This document shows positions 36,745 through 46,557 of a stretch of DNA of 64,000 nt, piece by piece. Source of the stretch: Rubrivivax sp. (GTDB lineage: Bacteria; Pseudomonadota; Gammaproteobacteria; Burkholderiales; Burkholderiaceae_C); NCBI GenBank assembly GCA_018780805.1, contig JADMJD010000018.1, positions 24,399 to 88,398 on the forward strand. Reading direction: 5' to 3'. The notes below the pieces were generated by a model, which was not told the DNA's origin, did no database searches, and was given only the letters and a program-made list of their open reading frames with translations. The translations under genes were made by a program, and so were the position numbers. Numbering within the stretch: the stretch's first letter is position 1; every line of letters starts with the position of its first letter.

Positions 36745-37812
36745 ATGCCCCTTGTTTCCATGCGCCAGCTGCTGGACCACGCCGCCGAGAACGGCTACGG
36801 CATCCCGGCTTTCAACGTCAACAACCTGGAGCAGGTGCAGGCCGTGATGACGGCCGCCGCCGAGGTGGGTGCCCCGGTGATCCTGCAGGCCAGTGCCGGC
36901 GCGCGCAAGTACGCCGGCGAGCCTTTCATCAAGCACCTGATCCAGGCCGCGCTGGAACAGTGGCCGCAGGTCCCGCTGGTGATGCACCAGGACCATGGCC
37001 AGAGCCCCGAGGTGTGCCGCGGCGCCATCGGCCTGGGTTTCAGCTCGGTGATGATGGATGGCAGTCTGGAAGCCGACGGCAAGAGCATCGCCAGCTACGA
37101 GTACAACGTCGACGTCACCCGCCAGGTGGTGGACATGGCGCACGCCCTGGGCGTGACGGTGGAAGGTGAGCTGGGTTGCCTGGGCAGCCTGGAGACCATG
37201 CGTGGCGACAAGGAAGACGGTCACGGCACCGACGCCACCATGACCCGCGAGCAACTGCTGACCGACCCCGAGCAGGCGGCCGACTTTGTGCGTCGCACGC
37301 AACTGGATGCGCTGGCCATCGCCATCGGCACCAGCCACGGCGCCTACAAATTCACCCGCAAGCCCACGGGCGACATCCTGGCGATCGACCGCATCAAGGA
37401 GATCCACCGCCGCATCCCGAACACCCACCTGGTGATGCACGGCAGCTCCAGCGTGCCGCAGGACCTGCTGGCGACCATCCGCCAATACGGTGGTGCGATG
37501 AAGGAGACTTACGGCGTGCCGGTGGAAGAGATCCAGGAAGCCATCAAACACGGCGTGCGCAAGATCAACATCGACACCGACATCCGGCTGGCGATGACGG
37601 GTGCGATCCGCCAGTACATGGCGGAGAACCCGGACAAGTTCGACCCGCGCGACTACTTGAAACCGGCACGCGAAGCCGCGAAGAAGATCTGTCGCCAGCG
37701 TTACCTGGAGTTTGGCTGTGAGGGCCAGGCCGGCAAGATCAAGGCGCAGGACCTGCCGACGGTGGCGCAGCGCTACGCGCGCGGAGAGCTGGCGATGGTG
37801 GTGGCCGGCTGA
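36745..37812 (+). CDS. fba: class II fructose-bisphosphate aldolase
   Basis: [61 protein letters not shown]. Confidence 0.97.
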   Translation: MPLVSMRQLLDHAAENGYGIPAFNVNNLEQVQAVMTAAAEVGAPVILQASAGARKYAGEPFIKHLIQAALEQWPQVPLVMHQDHGQSPEVCRGAIGLGFSSVMMDGSLEADGKSIASYEYNVDVTRQVVDMAHALGVTVEGELGCLGSLETMRGDKEDGHGTDATMTREQLLTDPEQAADFVRRTQLDALAIAIGTSHGAYKFTRKPTGDILAIDRIKEIHRRIPNTHLVMHGSSSVPQDLLATIRQYGGAMKETYGVPVEEIQEAIKHGVRKINIDTDIRLAMTGAIRQYMAENPDKFDPRDYLKPAREAAKKICRQRYLEFGCEGQAGKIKAQDLPTVAQRYARGELAMVVAG

Positions 37813-37834
37813 CAGCCACAGCACCTCGCCGCAC

Positions 37835-37866
37835 GGGCCGCTGAAGCGGCCCTTTTTGTTTTTTTG
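37835..37866 (+). terminator. rho-independent terminator downstream of fba
   Basis: GGGCCGC-TGAA-GCGGCCC perfect 7-bp stem followed by TTTTTGTTTTTTT. Confidence 0.9.
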
Positions 37867-37914
37867 TGCGCGACACTTGCGGCTGGATTTCCAGCGGCCA
37901 CCCGGACCCTTGCC

Positions 37915-38778
37915 ATGACCACCACGACCACGCTCTTCGAGACCAGCCTGCACTCCCTGCCCCTGCTGCACCGCGGCAAGGTGCGCGACAACTACGCGGT
38001 CGGCGACGACCGCATCCTGATGATCGCGACCGACCGCATCTCGGCCTTCGACGTGGTGATGGCCGACCCGATCCCGGGCAAAGGCGAGATCCTGACCCAG
38101 ATGGCCTTGTTCTGGTTCAAGAAGCTGGAGCACATCATGCCCAACCACCTGACCGGCGAGGCCCCGGAATCGGTGGTAGCCCCGGACGAACTGGACCAGG
38201 TGCGAGGCCGTGCGATGCTGGTCAAACGCCTGAAACCCATTCCCATCGAAGCCGTGGTGCGCGGTTATCTGGCCGGGTCGGGCTGGAAGGAATACCAAGC
38301 CACCGGCACGGTGTGTGGTGTGGCCCTGCCGCCGGGTCTGGAGAAGGGCAGCCGTTTGCCCGAGCCGATCTTCACACCGGCCACCAAGGCCGAGGCCGGC
38401 GAACACGACGAGAACATCGACTTCGCGACGATGGAGCGGACCATTGGCAGCGACTTGGCGCACCAGGTACGCAGCGCCGCGTTGCAACTCTATGCAGCTG
38501 CGTCTGAATACGCGCTGACACGTGGTGTCATCGTGGCCGATACAAAATTCGAGTTCGGTTTGGATTTGTCAGGTCAACTGACGGTGATGGACGAAATGCT
38601 GACGCCGGATTCTTCTAGGTTGTGGGTTGCAATTGAAAAATATAAACCTTTGGACAAACAGCCTCTACGTGACTGGTTGACGAATAATTCACAGCCCGGT
38701 CGAGTTGTTAGATTGCCTCTGACTGTTGTGGAATCTATCGAAGTCACATATAAATCAGCTCTTCTTAGAATAGTTTGA
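37915..38778 (+). CDS. purC: phosphoribosylaminoimidazolesuccinocarboxamide synthase (C-terminus encoded in AT-rich DNA)
   Basis: [67 protein letters not shown]. Confidence 0.95.
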   Translation: MTTTTTLFETSLHSLPLLHRGKVRDNYAVGDDRILMIATDRISAFDVVMADPIPGKGEILTQMALFWFKKLEHIMPNHLTGEAPESVVAPDELDQVRGRAMLVKRLKPIPIEAVVRGYLAGSGWKEYQATGTVCGVALPPGLEKGSRLPEPIFTPATKAEAGEHDENIDFATMERTIGSDLAHQVRSAALQLYAAASEYALTRGVIVADTKFEFGLDLSGQLTVMDEMLTPDSSRLWVAIEKYKPLDKQPLRDWLTNNSQPGRVVRLPLTVVESIEVTYKSALLRIV

Positions 38779-38788
38779 TGAAGCAACC

Positions 38789-39853
38789 ATGAGTGACTAC
38801 GCCACGGCAAGCTCAGCTTTGATGGACGCGTTACGTAAAGCTCAAATGGGTGATGTTACAGGCGCAGAGCAAACTGTTCAATTTGTTCGCGCCACTTGGA
38901 TTGTCGCGGATTCGCCAGAGTTAATGGTTGATCTGATGATTGTCGAGGGTATCTGTGGATTTTATTCCGATAGAGTTGATTATGCAAAGGATCGCATAGC
39001 TCGGGCGCTTGCTGTAGCAAAGGTTTCTCGGCGTAGTGAATGTATTTACGCCGCATCAGCTTGGCTTGCGTATCTAAAGTTGGTCGACGGGGACATGCGT
39101 TTGGCCGCTGATGTTGTAATTGCGGGCTGCAGTAGTCGTCCACCGAATGTCTCGCCTTTGGCGGAGTTCCGTTGTTCAAGCATATTGGCTGTCTTGTTTG
39201 AGTATTTTGGCGCCTCGACTGTGGCTGCGGGTTGGTTTGCGTATACGAGAGCCGTTGCTCTAGAGACCAACCTGCCAGGTACCTTTAGTTCGGTTATATA
39301 CAATATGGCGGTTGCTCGAATCAATGCTTCGCAGTTGGCTAAAATTCGTAGTGAAAAATTCGAAGATAAGATCGAATTAAACCTCTTGCTCGCTAAATCG
39401 GCGTCAAATTACGATGATATAAGAAACATCCATGTCCTTGATCCTTTGCATTATTTGATTCAGGCACAGGCATTGTACTTGTGTGGTCAGGTTTCGTTGG
39501 CAATCGAGACTGTTACTAAATTCTTGACTAAGTCAAGCGGAGTTCTGGATCGATTTAAAATCCGAGGGGAGCTTGATCTTTTGAGGTATCAAATATCGGG
39601 CCAAATATGTCCTAATATAAACAATATCAGAAGACTTCAAGTTTTATCTTCGATTTTTCAGTCTGATGCTGATCAAGCAATTGCAAAGCATGTGCTTGCT
39701 GAAGGTTTCAGTATTTTGGGTGAAAATGCTGTTGCATCTCAATTGAGATTTGAAGTTGATTGCCACTTGCATCTCCATCAGGACATGTGTAAATCGATAT
39801 TGAGTGATTTTGAGGGCGCAGGATTGTTTTTTTTTCCAAATATCGACAAATAA
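38789..39853 (+). CDS. hypothetical alpha-helical repeat (TPR-like) protein in AT-rich segment
   Basis: 354-aa ORF with base composition unlike the window; helical repeats; not an enzyme family I recognise. Confidence 0.7.
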   Translation: MSDYATASSALMDALRKAQMGDVTGAEQTVQFVRATWIVADSPELMVDLMIVEGICGFYSDRVDYAKDRIARALAVAKVSRRSECIYAASAWLAYLKLVDGDMRLAADVVIAGCSSRPPNVSPLAEFRCSSILAVLFEYFGASTVAAGWFAYTRAVALETNLPGTFSSVIYNMAVARINASQLAKIRSEKFEDKIELNLLLAKSASNYDDIRNIHVLDPLHYLIQAQALYLCGQVSLAIETVTKFLTKSSGVLDRFKIRGELDLLRYQISGQICPNINNIRRLQVLSSIFQSDADQAIAKHVLAEGFSILGENAVASQLRFEVDCHLHLHQDMCKSILSDFEGAGLFFFPNIDK

Positions 39854-39862
39854 ACAAATATT

Positions 39863-40369
39863 ATGATGGACAAGTTTTGTGATTTTCCGGTGATTTCGAT
39901 TGTAATGGGTTCAGTTTCTGATTGGCCTGTCCTGAATTTTTCGTGCTCTTTCTTGACGAAATTCGCAATCCCCCACGAAACCGCTGTCCTCTCCGCCCAT
40001 CGCATGCCCGACGACATGTTTCGCTTCGCCGAGGCGGCGGCCGGGCGGGGGATCCGGGCCATCATTGCGGGCGCGGGGGGGGCGGCCCATTTGCCGGGGA
40101 TGATTGCGGCCAAGACCACGGTGCCGGTGCTCGGTGTACCCATCCCCAGCAAACACCTGCAGGGCGTAGATTCGCTGTATTCGATCGTGCAGATGCCCAA
40201 GGGCATTCCAGTGGCTACTTTTGCCATCGGTGAAGCGGGCGCCGTGAACGCCGCCTTGTTTGCCGTGGCGATGCTGGCGCACGACGACCCCGCCCTGCAC
40301 CAGAAACTGCTGGACTACCGCCAAGAGCAGACCGAGGCCGCCCGTGCCATGAACCAGGACCTGACGTGA
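39863..40369 (+). CDS. purE: 5-(carboxyamino)imidazole ribonucleotide mutase (N-terminus encoded in AT-rich DNA)
   Basis: VMGSVSDWPV; VLSAHRMPDDMF; AIIAGAGGAAHLPGMIAAKTTVPVLGVPIPS. Confidence 0.95.
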   Translation: MMDKFCDFPVISIVMGSVSDWPVLNFSCSFLTKFAIPHETAVLSAHRMPDDMFRFAEAAAGRGIRAIIAGAGGAAHLPGMIAAKTTVPVLGVPIPSKHLQGVDSLYSIVQMPKGIPVATFAIGEAGAVNAALFAVAMLAHDDPALHQKLLDYRQEQTEAARAMNQDLT

Positions 40370-41562
40370 CGCCGATCCCCATGCTGTTGCCCGGTGCCGT
40401 TGATGCCGCCGGCCGTCCAGCCGTGCTGGGCGTGCTGGGGGGCGGGCAGTTGGGCCGCATGTTCGTGCACGCGGCGCAGCAGGCGGGTTACGCCACCGCG
40501 GTGCTGGAGCCCGACGTGGGCAGCCCGGCGGGCCTGGCGTCGAACCACCACCTGCAGGCGCCCTATGCCGACCCAGCCGCCTTGCAGGATCTGGCCGCGC
40601 GCTGTGTCGCCGTGACCACCGAGTTCGAGAATGTGCCAGCGCAGGCCCTGGCCACCCTGGCGCAGCACCTGCCAGTGGCGCCCTCGGCCGAGGCGGTGTC
40701 GGTCTGCCAGCACCGCGCCCGCGAGAAAGAGTTCTTCCAGCAGGCGGGCGTGCCCTGCGCGCCGTTTGTCGTGATCGAAACCGAGGCCGACCTGGCCCGC
40801 GTGCCGGCCACGATGTTCCCGGCCCTGTTGAAGACCGCCACCCTCGGCTACGACGGCAAGGGGCAGCTGACGGTGGCCTGCGCGGCCGACCTCCCTGCCG
40901 CCTGGGCCGCCTTGCGGCACACGGCCTGCGTGCTCGAGCAGCGCCTGCCGCTGCAACATGAGCTGAGCGTGATCGTGGCCCGGGGGCGCGACGGCCAGAG
41001 CGTGCACCTGCCGGTGCAGCAGAACCTGCACCGTGACGGCATCCTCGCCGCCACGCAGGTGCCCGCGCCAGACCTGGCCCCGGCACTGGTGGACGAAGCA
41101 CTGGCCTGTGCGCACCGCCTGGCCGATGCGCTCGGCTACGTCGGGGTGCTGTGTGTCGAGTTCTTCTCGTTGACCGACGGCCGCCTGGTGGCCAACGAGA
41201 TGGCGCCGCGCCCACACAACTCGGGCCACTACAGCATCGATGCCTGCGACCTGTCGCAGTTCGACCTGCAGGTGCGCACGCTCGCGGGCCTGCCGCTGGT
41301 GGCGCCGCGCCTGCACTCCCCGGCGGTCATGCTCAACCTGTTGGGCGACCTGTGGTTCCCGCAGGGCCCGGACCAGCCCGCCCGCACGCCCGACTGGGCC
41401 GCGGTGCTGGCTTTGCCCGGCGCGCAGCTGCACCTGTACGGCAAGGCCGACGCGCGGCCTGGCCGCAAGATGGGCCACCTGACGATCACCGCGGCCGACG
41501 CGGCCGGCGCGCGGCATACCGCGCTGCAAGCCTGCGCGTTGCTGGGCTTGCCAGCCTTCTGA
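40366..41562 (+). CDS. purK: 5-(carboxyamino)imidazole ribonucleotide synthase
   Basis: GVLGGGQLGRMFVHAAQQAGY; EMAPRPHNSGHYSIDAC. Confidence 0.97.
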   Translation: MTPIPMLLPGAVDAAGRPAVLGVLGGGQLGRMFVHAAQQAGYATAVLEPDVGSPAGLASNHHLQAPYADPAALQDLAARCVAVTTEFENVPAQALATLAQHLPVAPSAEAVSVCQHRAREKEFFQQAGVPCAPFVVIETEADLARVPATMFPALLKTATLGYDGKGQLTVACAADLPAAWAALRHTACVLEQRLPLQHELSVIVARGRDGQSVHLPVQQNLHRDGILAATQVPAPDLAPALVDEALACAHRLADALGYVGVLCVEFFSLTDGRLVANEMAPRPHNSGHYSIDACDLSQFDLQVRTLAGLPLVAPRLHSPAVMLNLLGDLWFPQGPDQPARTPDWAAVLALPGAQLHLYGKADARPGRKMGHLTITAADAAGARHTALQACALLGLPAF

Positions 41563-41567
41563 ACGTC

Positions 41568-42551
41568 ATGCCCGTGCACCCTGGTGACGACCCGGCCGCG
41601 CTGGCCAACGCCGCGCAGGCGCTGTGCGACGGTGCGTTGGTCGCCTTTCCCACCGAGACCGTGTACGGCCTGGGGGCCCGGGCCGACGACGATGCGGCGG
41701 TGGCCGGCATCTTCGCCGCCAAGGGACGGCCGAAGGACCACCCGCTGATCGTGCACGTGGTCGATGCGGGCGCCGCCGAGCACTTCAGCGCGCAGATCGG
41801 CGCTGCTGCGCGCCGCCTGATGGCGGCTTTCTGGCCGGGGCCGCTCACGCTGATCGTGCCCCGCCGCGCCGGTGTGGCCGCCGGCGCGGCGGGCGGCCAG
41901 CACAGCATCGGCCTGCGCTGTCCTGCGCACCCGGTGGCGCAAGCACTGCTTGCACGGGCTGCAGCGTTGCATGTGCACGGTGTCGCTGCGCCCAGTGCCA
42001 ACCGCTTCGGCCGTGTCAGCCCGACCCGCGCTGAACATGTCGTGGACGAGTTCGGGCCGAGCCTGCGGGTGCTGGACGGTGGGTCCTGCGCGGTTGGCAT
42101 CGAGTCCACCATCGTCGATTGCACAGCCGAGCCGCCCGCGCTGCTGCGGCCGGGCGGTGTGCCGCGCGCGGCCATCGAGGCCGTGCTCGGCCAGCCGCTG
42201 GCCGCGCCCGGCGCGCACAGCCCCCGCGCCTCGGGCACGTTGGCCTCGCACTACGCGCCGTCTGCCCGGGTGCAGCTGATGAACGCCGCCGGCCTGCACG
42301 CCGCGCTGCAACAGACCCCGCCCGCGGCCCTGGCGGCCGTGGCGGTATATTCCCGCCAGGCAGACATCCCGTCTGGCCTGGCCGCGCATCGGCGCATGCC
42401 GGACGACGCCGCCGCGGCTGCGCACGACCTGTTTGCCGTCCTGCGCGAGCTGGATGCAAGCGGTGCCACCCAGATCTGGGTGGAGCGCCCCCCGGCAGAG
42501 CCCGCATGGGATGGCGTGAACGACCGATTGCGCCGCGCTGCCGCGGCGTGA
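41568..42551 (+). CDS. L-threonylcarbamoyladenylate synthase (Sua5/TsaC)
   Basis: ALVAFPTETVYGLGARADDDAAVAGIFAAKGRPKDHPLIVHV; C-terminal Sua5 domain. Confidence 0.95.
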   Translation: MPVHPGDDPAALANAAQALCDGALVAFPTETVYGLGARADDDAAVAGIFAAKGRPKDHPLIVHVVDAGAAEHFSAQIGAAARRLMAAFWPGPLTLIVPRRAGVAAGAAGGQHSIGLRCPAHPVAQALLARAAALHVHGVAAPSANRFGRVSPTRAEHVVDEFGPSLRVLDGGSCAVGIESTIVDCTAEPPALLRPGGVPRAAIEAVLGQPLAAPGAHSPRASGTLASHYAPSARVQLMNAAGLHAALQQTPPAALAAVAVYSRQADIPSGLAAHRRMPDDAAAAAHDLFAVLRELDASGATQIWVERPPAEPAWDGVNDRLRRAAAA

Positions 42552-42590
42552 TCACCACAGCCCGGGCCCTGGCCCGGTGGCGGAGAGACA

Positions 42591-43541
42591 ATGAACTTCC
42601 CTGGATTTCTGGCGCGGCGCGGCCGACCAGCCCTGCTGGCCGCTGCGGCCGCCCTGCTGGTGGCCTGCGGTGGGGGCACCTCGCAGGTCGAGACCTTCAC
42701 CGCGGCCCATGTCGTGGCCTTTGGTGACGAGCTGAGTGCGCTCACCACCGATGGTCGCCGCTACGGTGTCAATTCACTCACCGAGGCGGGCGCGATCGAT
42801 TGTGTGTCGCAGCCCATCTGGGTGCAGGCGGTCGCCGCGGTCTATGGCCATGTGTTTGCCGCCTGCAACCCGAACAACGTGGTCGATCCCAAGGCCATCA
42901 TGCGCGCCGCGGTGAACGCCCGCGTGGCCGACCTGCAGCTCCAGATCGACACCCACCTGGCGGCCGGCGGTTTCGGTCAGGGCGCTTTGGCCACCGTGCT
43001 GGTGGGCATGCACGATGTGCTGGACCTGTACGGCCAGTTCCCCACCCTCAGCCGTACCGAACTGCTGGCGCAGGCCCGGGTCCAGGGGGGGCTGGCGGGC
43101 CGGCAGGTCAACCGCCTGGTGGACCTGGACGTGCGCGTGCTGATCGCCACTGTGCCCGACCAGGGCCTGACGCCTTACGCCATCGCCCAGAAGGCCGCCA
43201 ACACCGACCTTGACCGCGCTGCACTGCTGAGCGACCTGACCACCGAGTTCAATGCCGGCCTGCGCACCACCATCCTGAACGACGGCCGGTTTGTCGGCCT
43301 GGTGCTGGCCGACGAGATGGTGCAGGCCATGAAGGTCTCGCCCAGCAGTTTCGGCCTGGCCAACGTCACCGGCGAAGCCTGCCTGGAGACCGCACCGGTG
43401 CCCGACTGCACCACGCTGACGCTGAACACCGGTGCCGACACCGCCAGCTGGCTCTGGGCCGACGACCTGCGTCTGGCCTACGGCGGCCAGAGCCGCCTGG
43501 GCACGCTGGCCGCCACGCGGGCGCGCGACAACCCGTTCTGA
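42591..43541 (+). CDS. putative lipoprotein, SGNH/GDSL-hydrolase-like
   Basis: Lipobox LLVACGG; VVAFGDELSAL resembles GDSL block I; VLVGMHDVLDLY. Confidence 0.55.
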   Translation: MNFPGFLARRGRPALLAAAAALLVACGGGTSQVETFTAAHVVAFGDELSALTTDGRRYGVNSLTEAGAIDCVSQPIWVQAVAAVYGHVFAACNPNNVVDPKAIMRAAVNARVADLQLQIDTHLAAGGFGQGALATVLVGMHDVLDLYGQFPTLSRTELLAQARVQGGLAGRQVNRLVDLDVRVLIATVPDQGLTPYAIAQKAANTDLDRAALLSDLTTEFNAGLRTTILNDGRFVGLVLADEMVQAMKVSPSSFGLANVTGEACLETAPVPDCTTLTLNTGADTASWLWADDLRLAYGGQSRLGTLAATRARDNPF

Positions 43542-43838
43542 TCAGCGGGCCTGCCGGCGCCGGCGGGCGCCGCAGTCCACCACCAGCTTGGTCACCAGGA
43601 TGGTGGCGGCCAGCAGCAACGTGAAGGCGTTGGCGATGATGATGGGCCACTCGCCCAGCCGCCAGCCGTACCACAGCCACAGCGCCACGCCAAAGGTGAA
43701 GGCGCTGTACATGCCCAGCGAGATGCCCGAGACATCGCGGGTGCGCAGCGTCAGCAGCGCCTGCGGCAAAAACGAAGCGGTTGTGCAGGTGGCGGCGGCA
43801 TAGCCCAGCCATTGCGTGGGCAGCCAATCGGGCGTCAT
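43542..43838 (-). CDS. SemiSWEET-type (PQ-loop/MtN3) transporter
   Basis: LGYAAATCTTASFLPQALLTLRTRDVSGISLGMYSAFTFGVALWLWYGW. Confidence 0.88.
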   Translation of the reverse strand: MTPDWLPTQWLGYAAATCTTASFLPQALLTLRTRDVSGISLGMYSAFTFGVALWLWYGWRLGEWPIIIANAFTLLLAATILVTKLVVDCGARRRRQAR

Positions 43839-43858
43839 GGTCGGCAAGTCCTGAGGGG

Positions 43859-45283
43859 TCAGCGGGCCGGTGCGTCGGCCAGCGCCCAGCGCACCAGCGC
43901 GTCCAGGGCCGGCCGGGCGGCGCCGGCTTGGGGGTGGTGGACGATGGCGACCAGCACATAACGCCGGCCGCTGTCGGAGAGCAGAACACCGGCGATGCCT
44001 GCGACATCGCGCAAGGAGCCGGTTTTCAGGTGTGCCCGCCCGGCCGGAATCTGCGCCCGGCGCAGCGTGCCGTCGGTGGCCGACACCGGCAGCGAGGCCA
44101 GCAATTCGGGCATCAGCGGGCTGCCCCAGGCCTGCTGCAGCAGCCGGGCCAGCAGGGCCGGTGGCAAGCGGGCCTCGCGCGACAGGCCGGCGCCGTTGTC
44201 CAGCACCACCTCGGCGGTCGCACCAGCGCCGACCCGGGCGTCCAGCCAGGTGCGCAGCGTGCTGCGCGCGTTGTCCCAGGTGACGGGCGCGTTGCCGCTG
44301 TGCAGCGCCAGGCTCAGGAAGAGCTGCTGCGCCATCACGTTGTTGCTGAACTTGTTGATGTCGCGCACCACCTCGGCCAGCGTCGGCGACAGCCACTCGA
44401 AGCTGGGTGCCCGGTCGGCGGGCGCCGCACCGTCGCGCACGCGGCCGCCCAGCTGGCCGCCCATCTCGTGCCACAGGCCTTCGATCAGCCGCGCGTTGTA
44501 GCTGCGCGGCGCCGGATCGGCCACGGGCCAGTTCAGCTCGCCGCAGGCCACCGGGTACCCGCCGGCAAAACGCGCGCCGGCTTCGGGTGCGAAGGTGGCC
44601 TTCAGGCCCGCGCGCCAATCGCTGCATGGGCCGGGCAGGGCCGGCACAGTGCGGTCGGACTCGGCGCCGGCCAGAGGGGGTGACTGGGTCACACGCACCC
44701 GGCCACCGGCGGCGTCGGGCACGAACCCATAGGTCACGCTCCTGAAGTTCAGCAGCAGTGCGTCGGGGCGTACGTTGTAGGGCCGCAGCGGCTCGCCATC
44801 GAACTCGCCTGGGTCGGTCTCGGGCAGTGCAAAGGCGCTGCGGTCCAGCACCACGTCGCCGCGGATCTCGCGCACACCCATCTGCTGTACCCGCCGCAGC
44901 AGCAGCCAAAGCCGCTCCAGCACCAGGGTGGGGTCGCCGCTGCCACGCAGCACCAGGTCGCCGTGCAACACACCATCGCGCACCTCGCCCAGCAGCCACA
45001 CCGGCGTGCGCCAGGTCCAGGCTGGGCCCAGCCTGTCAAGCGCCGCATAAGTGGTCACCAACTTCGACAGAGAGGCCGGGTTGACAGGACGTTGTTCCTG
45101 CCAGGCCAGCAGGCTGCGGCCGGTGCCGGCTTCTTCCAGCACCACGCTCAGGGCTTCTTCCGGCAGTTTGGCGCGTTGCAGCGCCTGCAGCACCTCGGGC
45201 GGCAGGCGGGGCTGGGCGCCGGCCAGGCCAGGCAGCCCGGACAACAGCAGGCCCAGCGCTCCCAGGAACCGGCACATCGACAT
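43859..45283 (-). CDS. dacB: D-alanyl-D-alanine carboxypeptidase/endopeptidase (PBP4 family)
   Basis: NPASLSKLVTTYAAL; DINKFSNNVMAQQLFL (SNN); AHLKTGSLRDVAGIAG (KTG). Confidence 0.93.
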   Translation of the reverse strand: MSMCRFLGALGLLLSGLPGLAGAQPRLPPEVLQALQRAKLPEEALSVVLEEAGTGRSLLAWQEQRPVNPASLSKLVTTYAALDRLGPAWTWRTPVWLLGEVRDGVLHGDLVLRGSGDPTLVLERLWLLLRRVQQMGVREIRGDVVLDRSAFALPETDPGEFDGEPLRPYNVRPDALLLNFRSVTYGFVPDAAGGRVRVTQSPPLAGAESDRTVPALPGPCSDWRAGLKATFAPEAGARFAGGYPVACGELNWPVADPAPRSYNARLIEGLWHEMGGQLGGRVRDGAAPADRAPSFEWLSPTLAEVVRDINKFSNNVMAQQLFLSLALHSGNAPVTWDNARSTLRTWLDARVGAGATAEVVLDNGAGLSREARLPPALLARLLQQAWGSPLMPELLASLPVSATDGTLRRAQIPAGRAHLKTGSLRDVAGIAGVLLSDSGRRYVLVAIVHHPQAGAARPALDALVRWALADAPAR

Positions 45284-45316
45284 GGCCAGAATGATCGCAC
45301 GGCTAAACTTGACCGG

Positions 45317-46051
45317 ATGTCTTCCGCGCCCCCCCGCAGCCCCGCCTTGCTGGCCTTCGACACCTCCACCGAGCAGCTGTTGATCGCGGCCACTGGGCCG
45401 GCGGGGGACGTCACCTGGGCCGGACCGGGGGGTGCCGTGGCCTCGGCGCAGCTGGTGCCGCGTCTGACGGCCGTGCTGGCGCAGGCCGGGCTGGCCCTGG
45501 CCGATCTGGACGCCATCGCCTTTGGTGCCGGCCCGGGGGCCTTCACGGGGCTGCGCACCGCCTGTGCGGTGGCCCAGGGCCTGGCCTTCGGGCTGGCCAA
45601 ACCCGTGCTGCCGCTGGACAGCCTGCAGCGCCTGGCCGAGGGCAGCCCCTGGCGCGATGGCCCGGTCTGGGTGGCCATGGACGCACGCATGGACGAGGTC
45701 TATGCCGCCGAGTACCAGCCCGTGGCCGAGGGCTGGCGCGTGCTGCGCGCCCCGGCGCTGTACACCCTGGCGGCACTGGCCGGGCTGTGGACGGCCGCGC
45801 CGCCCCGCGCCGTGGCGGGCAGCGCCGTGGCCGCCTTCCGCGAGCGACTGCCCTGGCGGGATGCCGACCTGCTGTCCACGGAGACCGCCCCCGCGGCTGC
45901 CCTTCTGCGTGTGGCGAGCCAGGCCTGGGCCGCTGGCCTGGCGCTGCCGGCCGAGCAGGCGCTGCCGCTGTACCTGCGCGACAAGGTGGCCCAGACCACG
46001 GCCGAGCGGCAGGCCCGAGCCCAGGCCCTGGCGGTCCAGGCGGCGGCGTGA
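45317..46051 (+). CDS. tsaB: tRNA t6A biosynthesis protein TsaB
   Basis: LLAFDTSTEQLLIA; IAFGAGPGAFTGLRTACAVAQGLAFG. Confidence 0.95.
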   Translation: MSSAPPRSPALLAFDTSTEQLLIAATGPAGDVTWAGPGGAVASAQLVPRLTAVLAQAGLALADLDAIAFGAGPGAFTGLRTACAVAQGLAFGLAKPVLPLDSLQRLAEGSPWRDGPVWVAMDARMDEVYAAEYQPVAEGWRVLRAPALYTLAALAGLWTAAPPRAVAGSAVAAFRERLPWRDADLLSTETAPAAALLRVASQAWAAGLALPAEQALPLYLRDKVAQTTAERQARAQALAVQAAA

Positions 46052-46557
46052 GTGCCTTGTGGCGCGAAGGCCGGCAGCCGGAGCCGGTGCACCGGCCGAT
46101 GGCCGTGACCGACCTCGACGCGGTGATGCCGGTCGAGGCGGTCTGCTACAGCCACCCCTGGACACGCGGCAATTTCATCGATTCCATCGCGGCTGGCTAC
46201 CGCTGCACCCTGCGCCTGGCGCCGGACGACGCCTTGCTGGCCTATGCCGTGGCCATGCCGGCGGTGGATGAGATGCACCTGCTCAACCTCACCGTGAGCC
46301 CCGAACACCAGGGCCAGGGCCATGCCCGGGCCTTGATGCACGAGCTCGTCGGCCATTGCCGTGCCCGGGGCCTGCAGTCGCTGTGGCTGGAGGTGCGGCC
46401 CAGCAACCAGCGGGCGCGGGGCCTGTACACACGCCTGGGTTTCCTGGAGGCCGGCCTGCGCAAGGGCTACTACCCGGACGGGCCCCACCGGCGCGAGGAC
46501 GCGCTGGTCATGAGCCTGCCGCTGACCCCTCAGGAGCCGACACATGGGCTGGACTGA
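46048..46557 (+). CDS. rimI: ribosomal protein S18-alanine N-acetyltransferase
   Basis: GNAT fold; LNLTVSPEHQGQGHARALM; EVRPSNQRARGLYTRLGF; GTG start, 4-bp overlap with tsaB. Confidence 0.92.
   Translation: MSALWREGRQPEPVHRPMAVTDLDAVMPVEAVCYSHPWTRGNFIDSIAAGYRCTLRLAPDDALLAYAVAMPAVDEMHLLNLTVSPEHQGQGHARALMHELVGHCRARGLQSLWLEVRPSNQRARGLYTRLGFLEAGLRKGYYPDGPHRREDALVMSLPLTPQEPTHGLD

Noticed and set aside
36484-38487. 667-aa minus-strand ORF
   Set aside because: Antisense to fba and purC; composition typical of high-GC shadow ORFs, no domain signature
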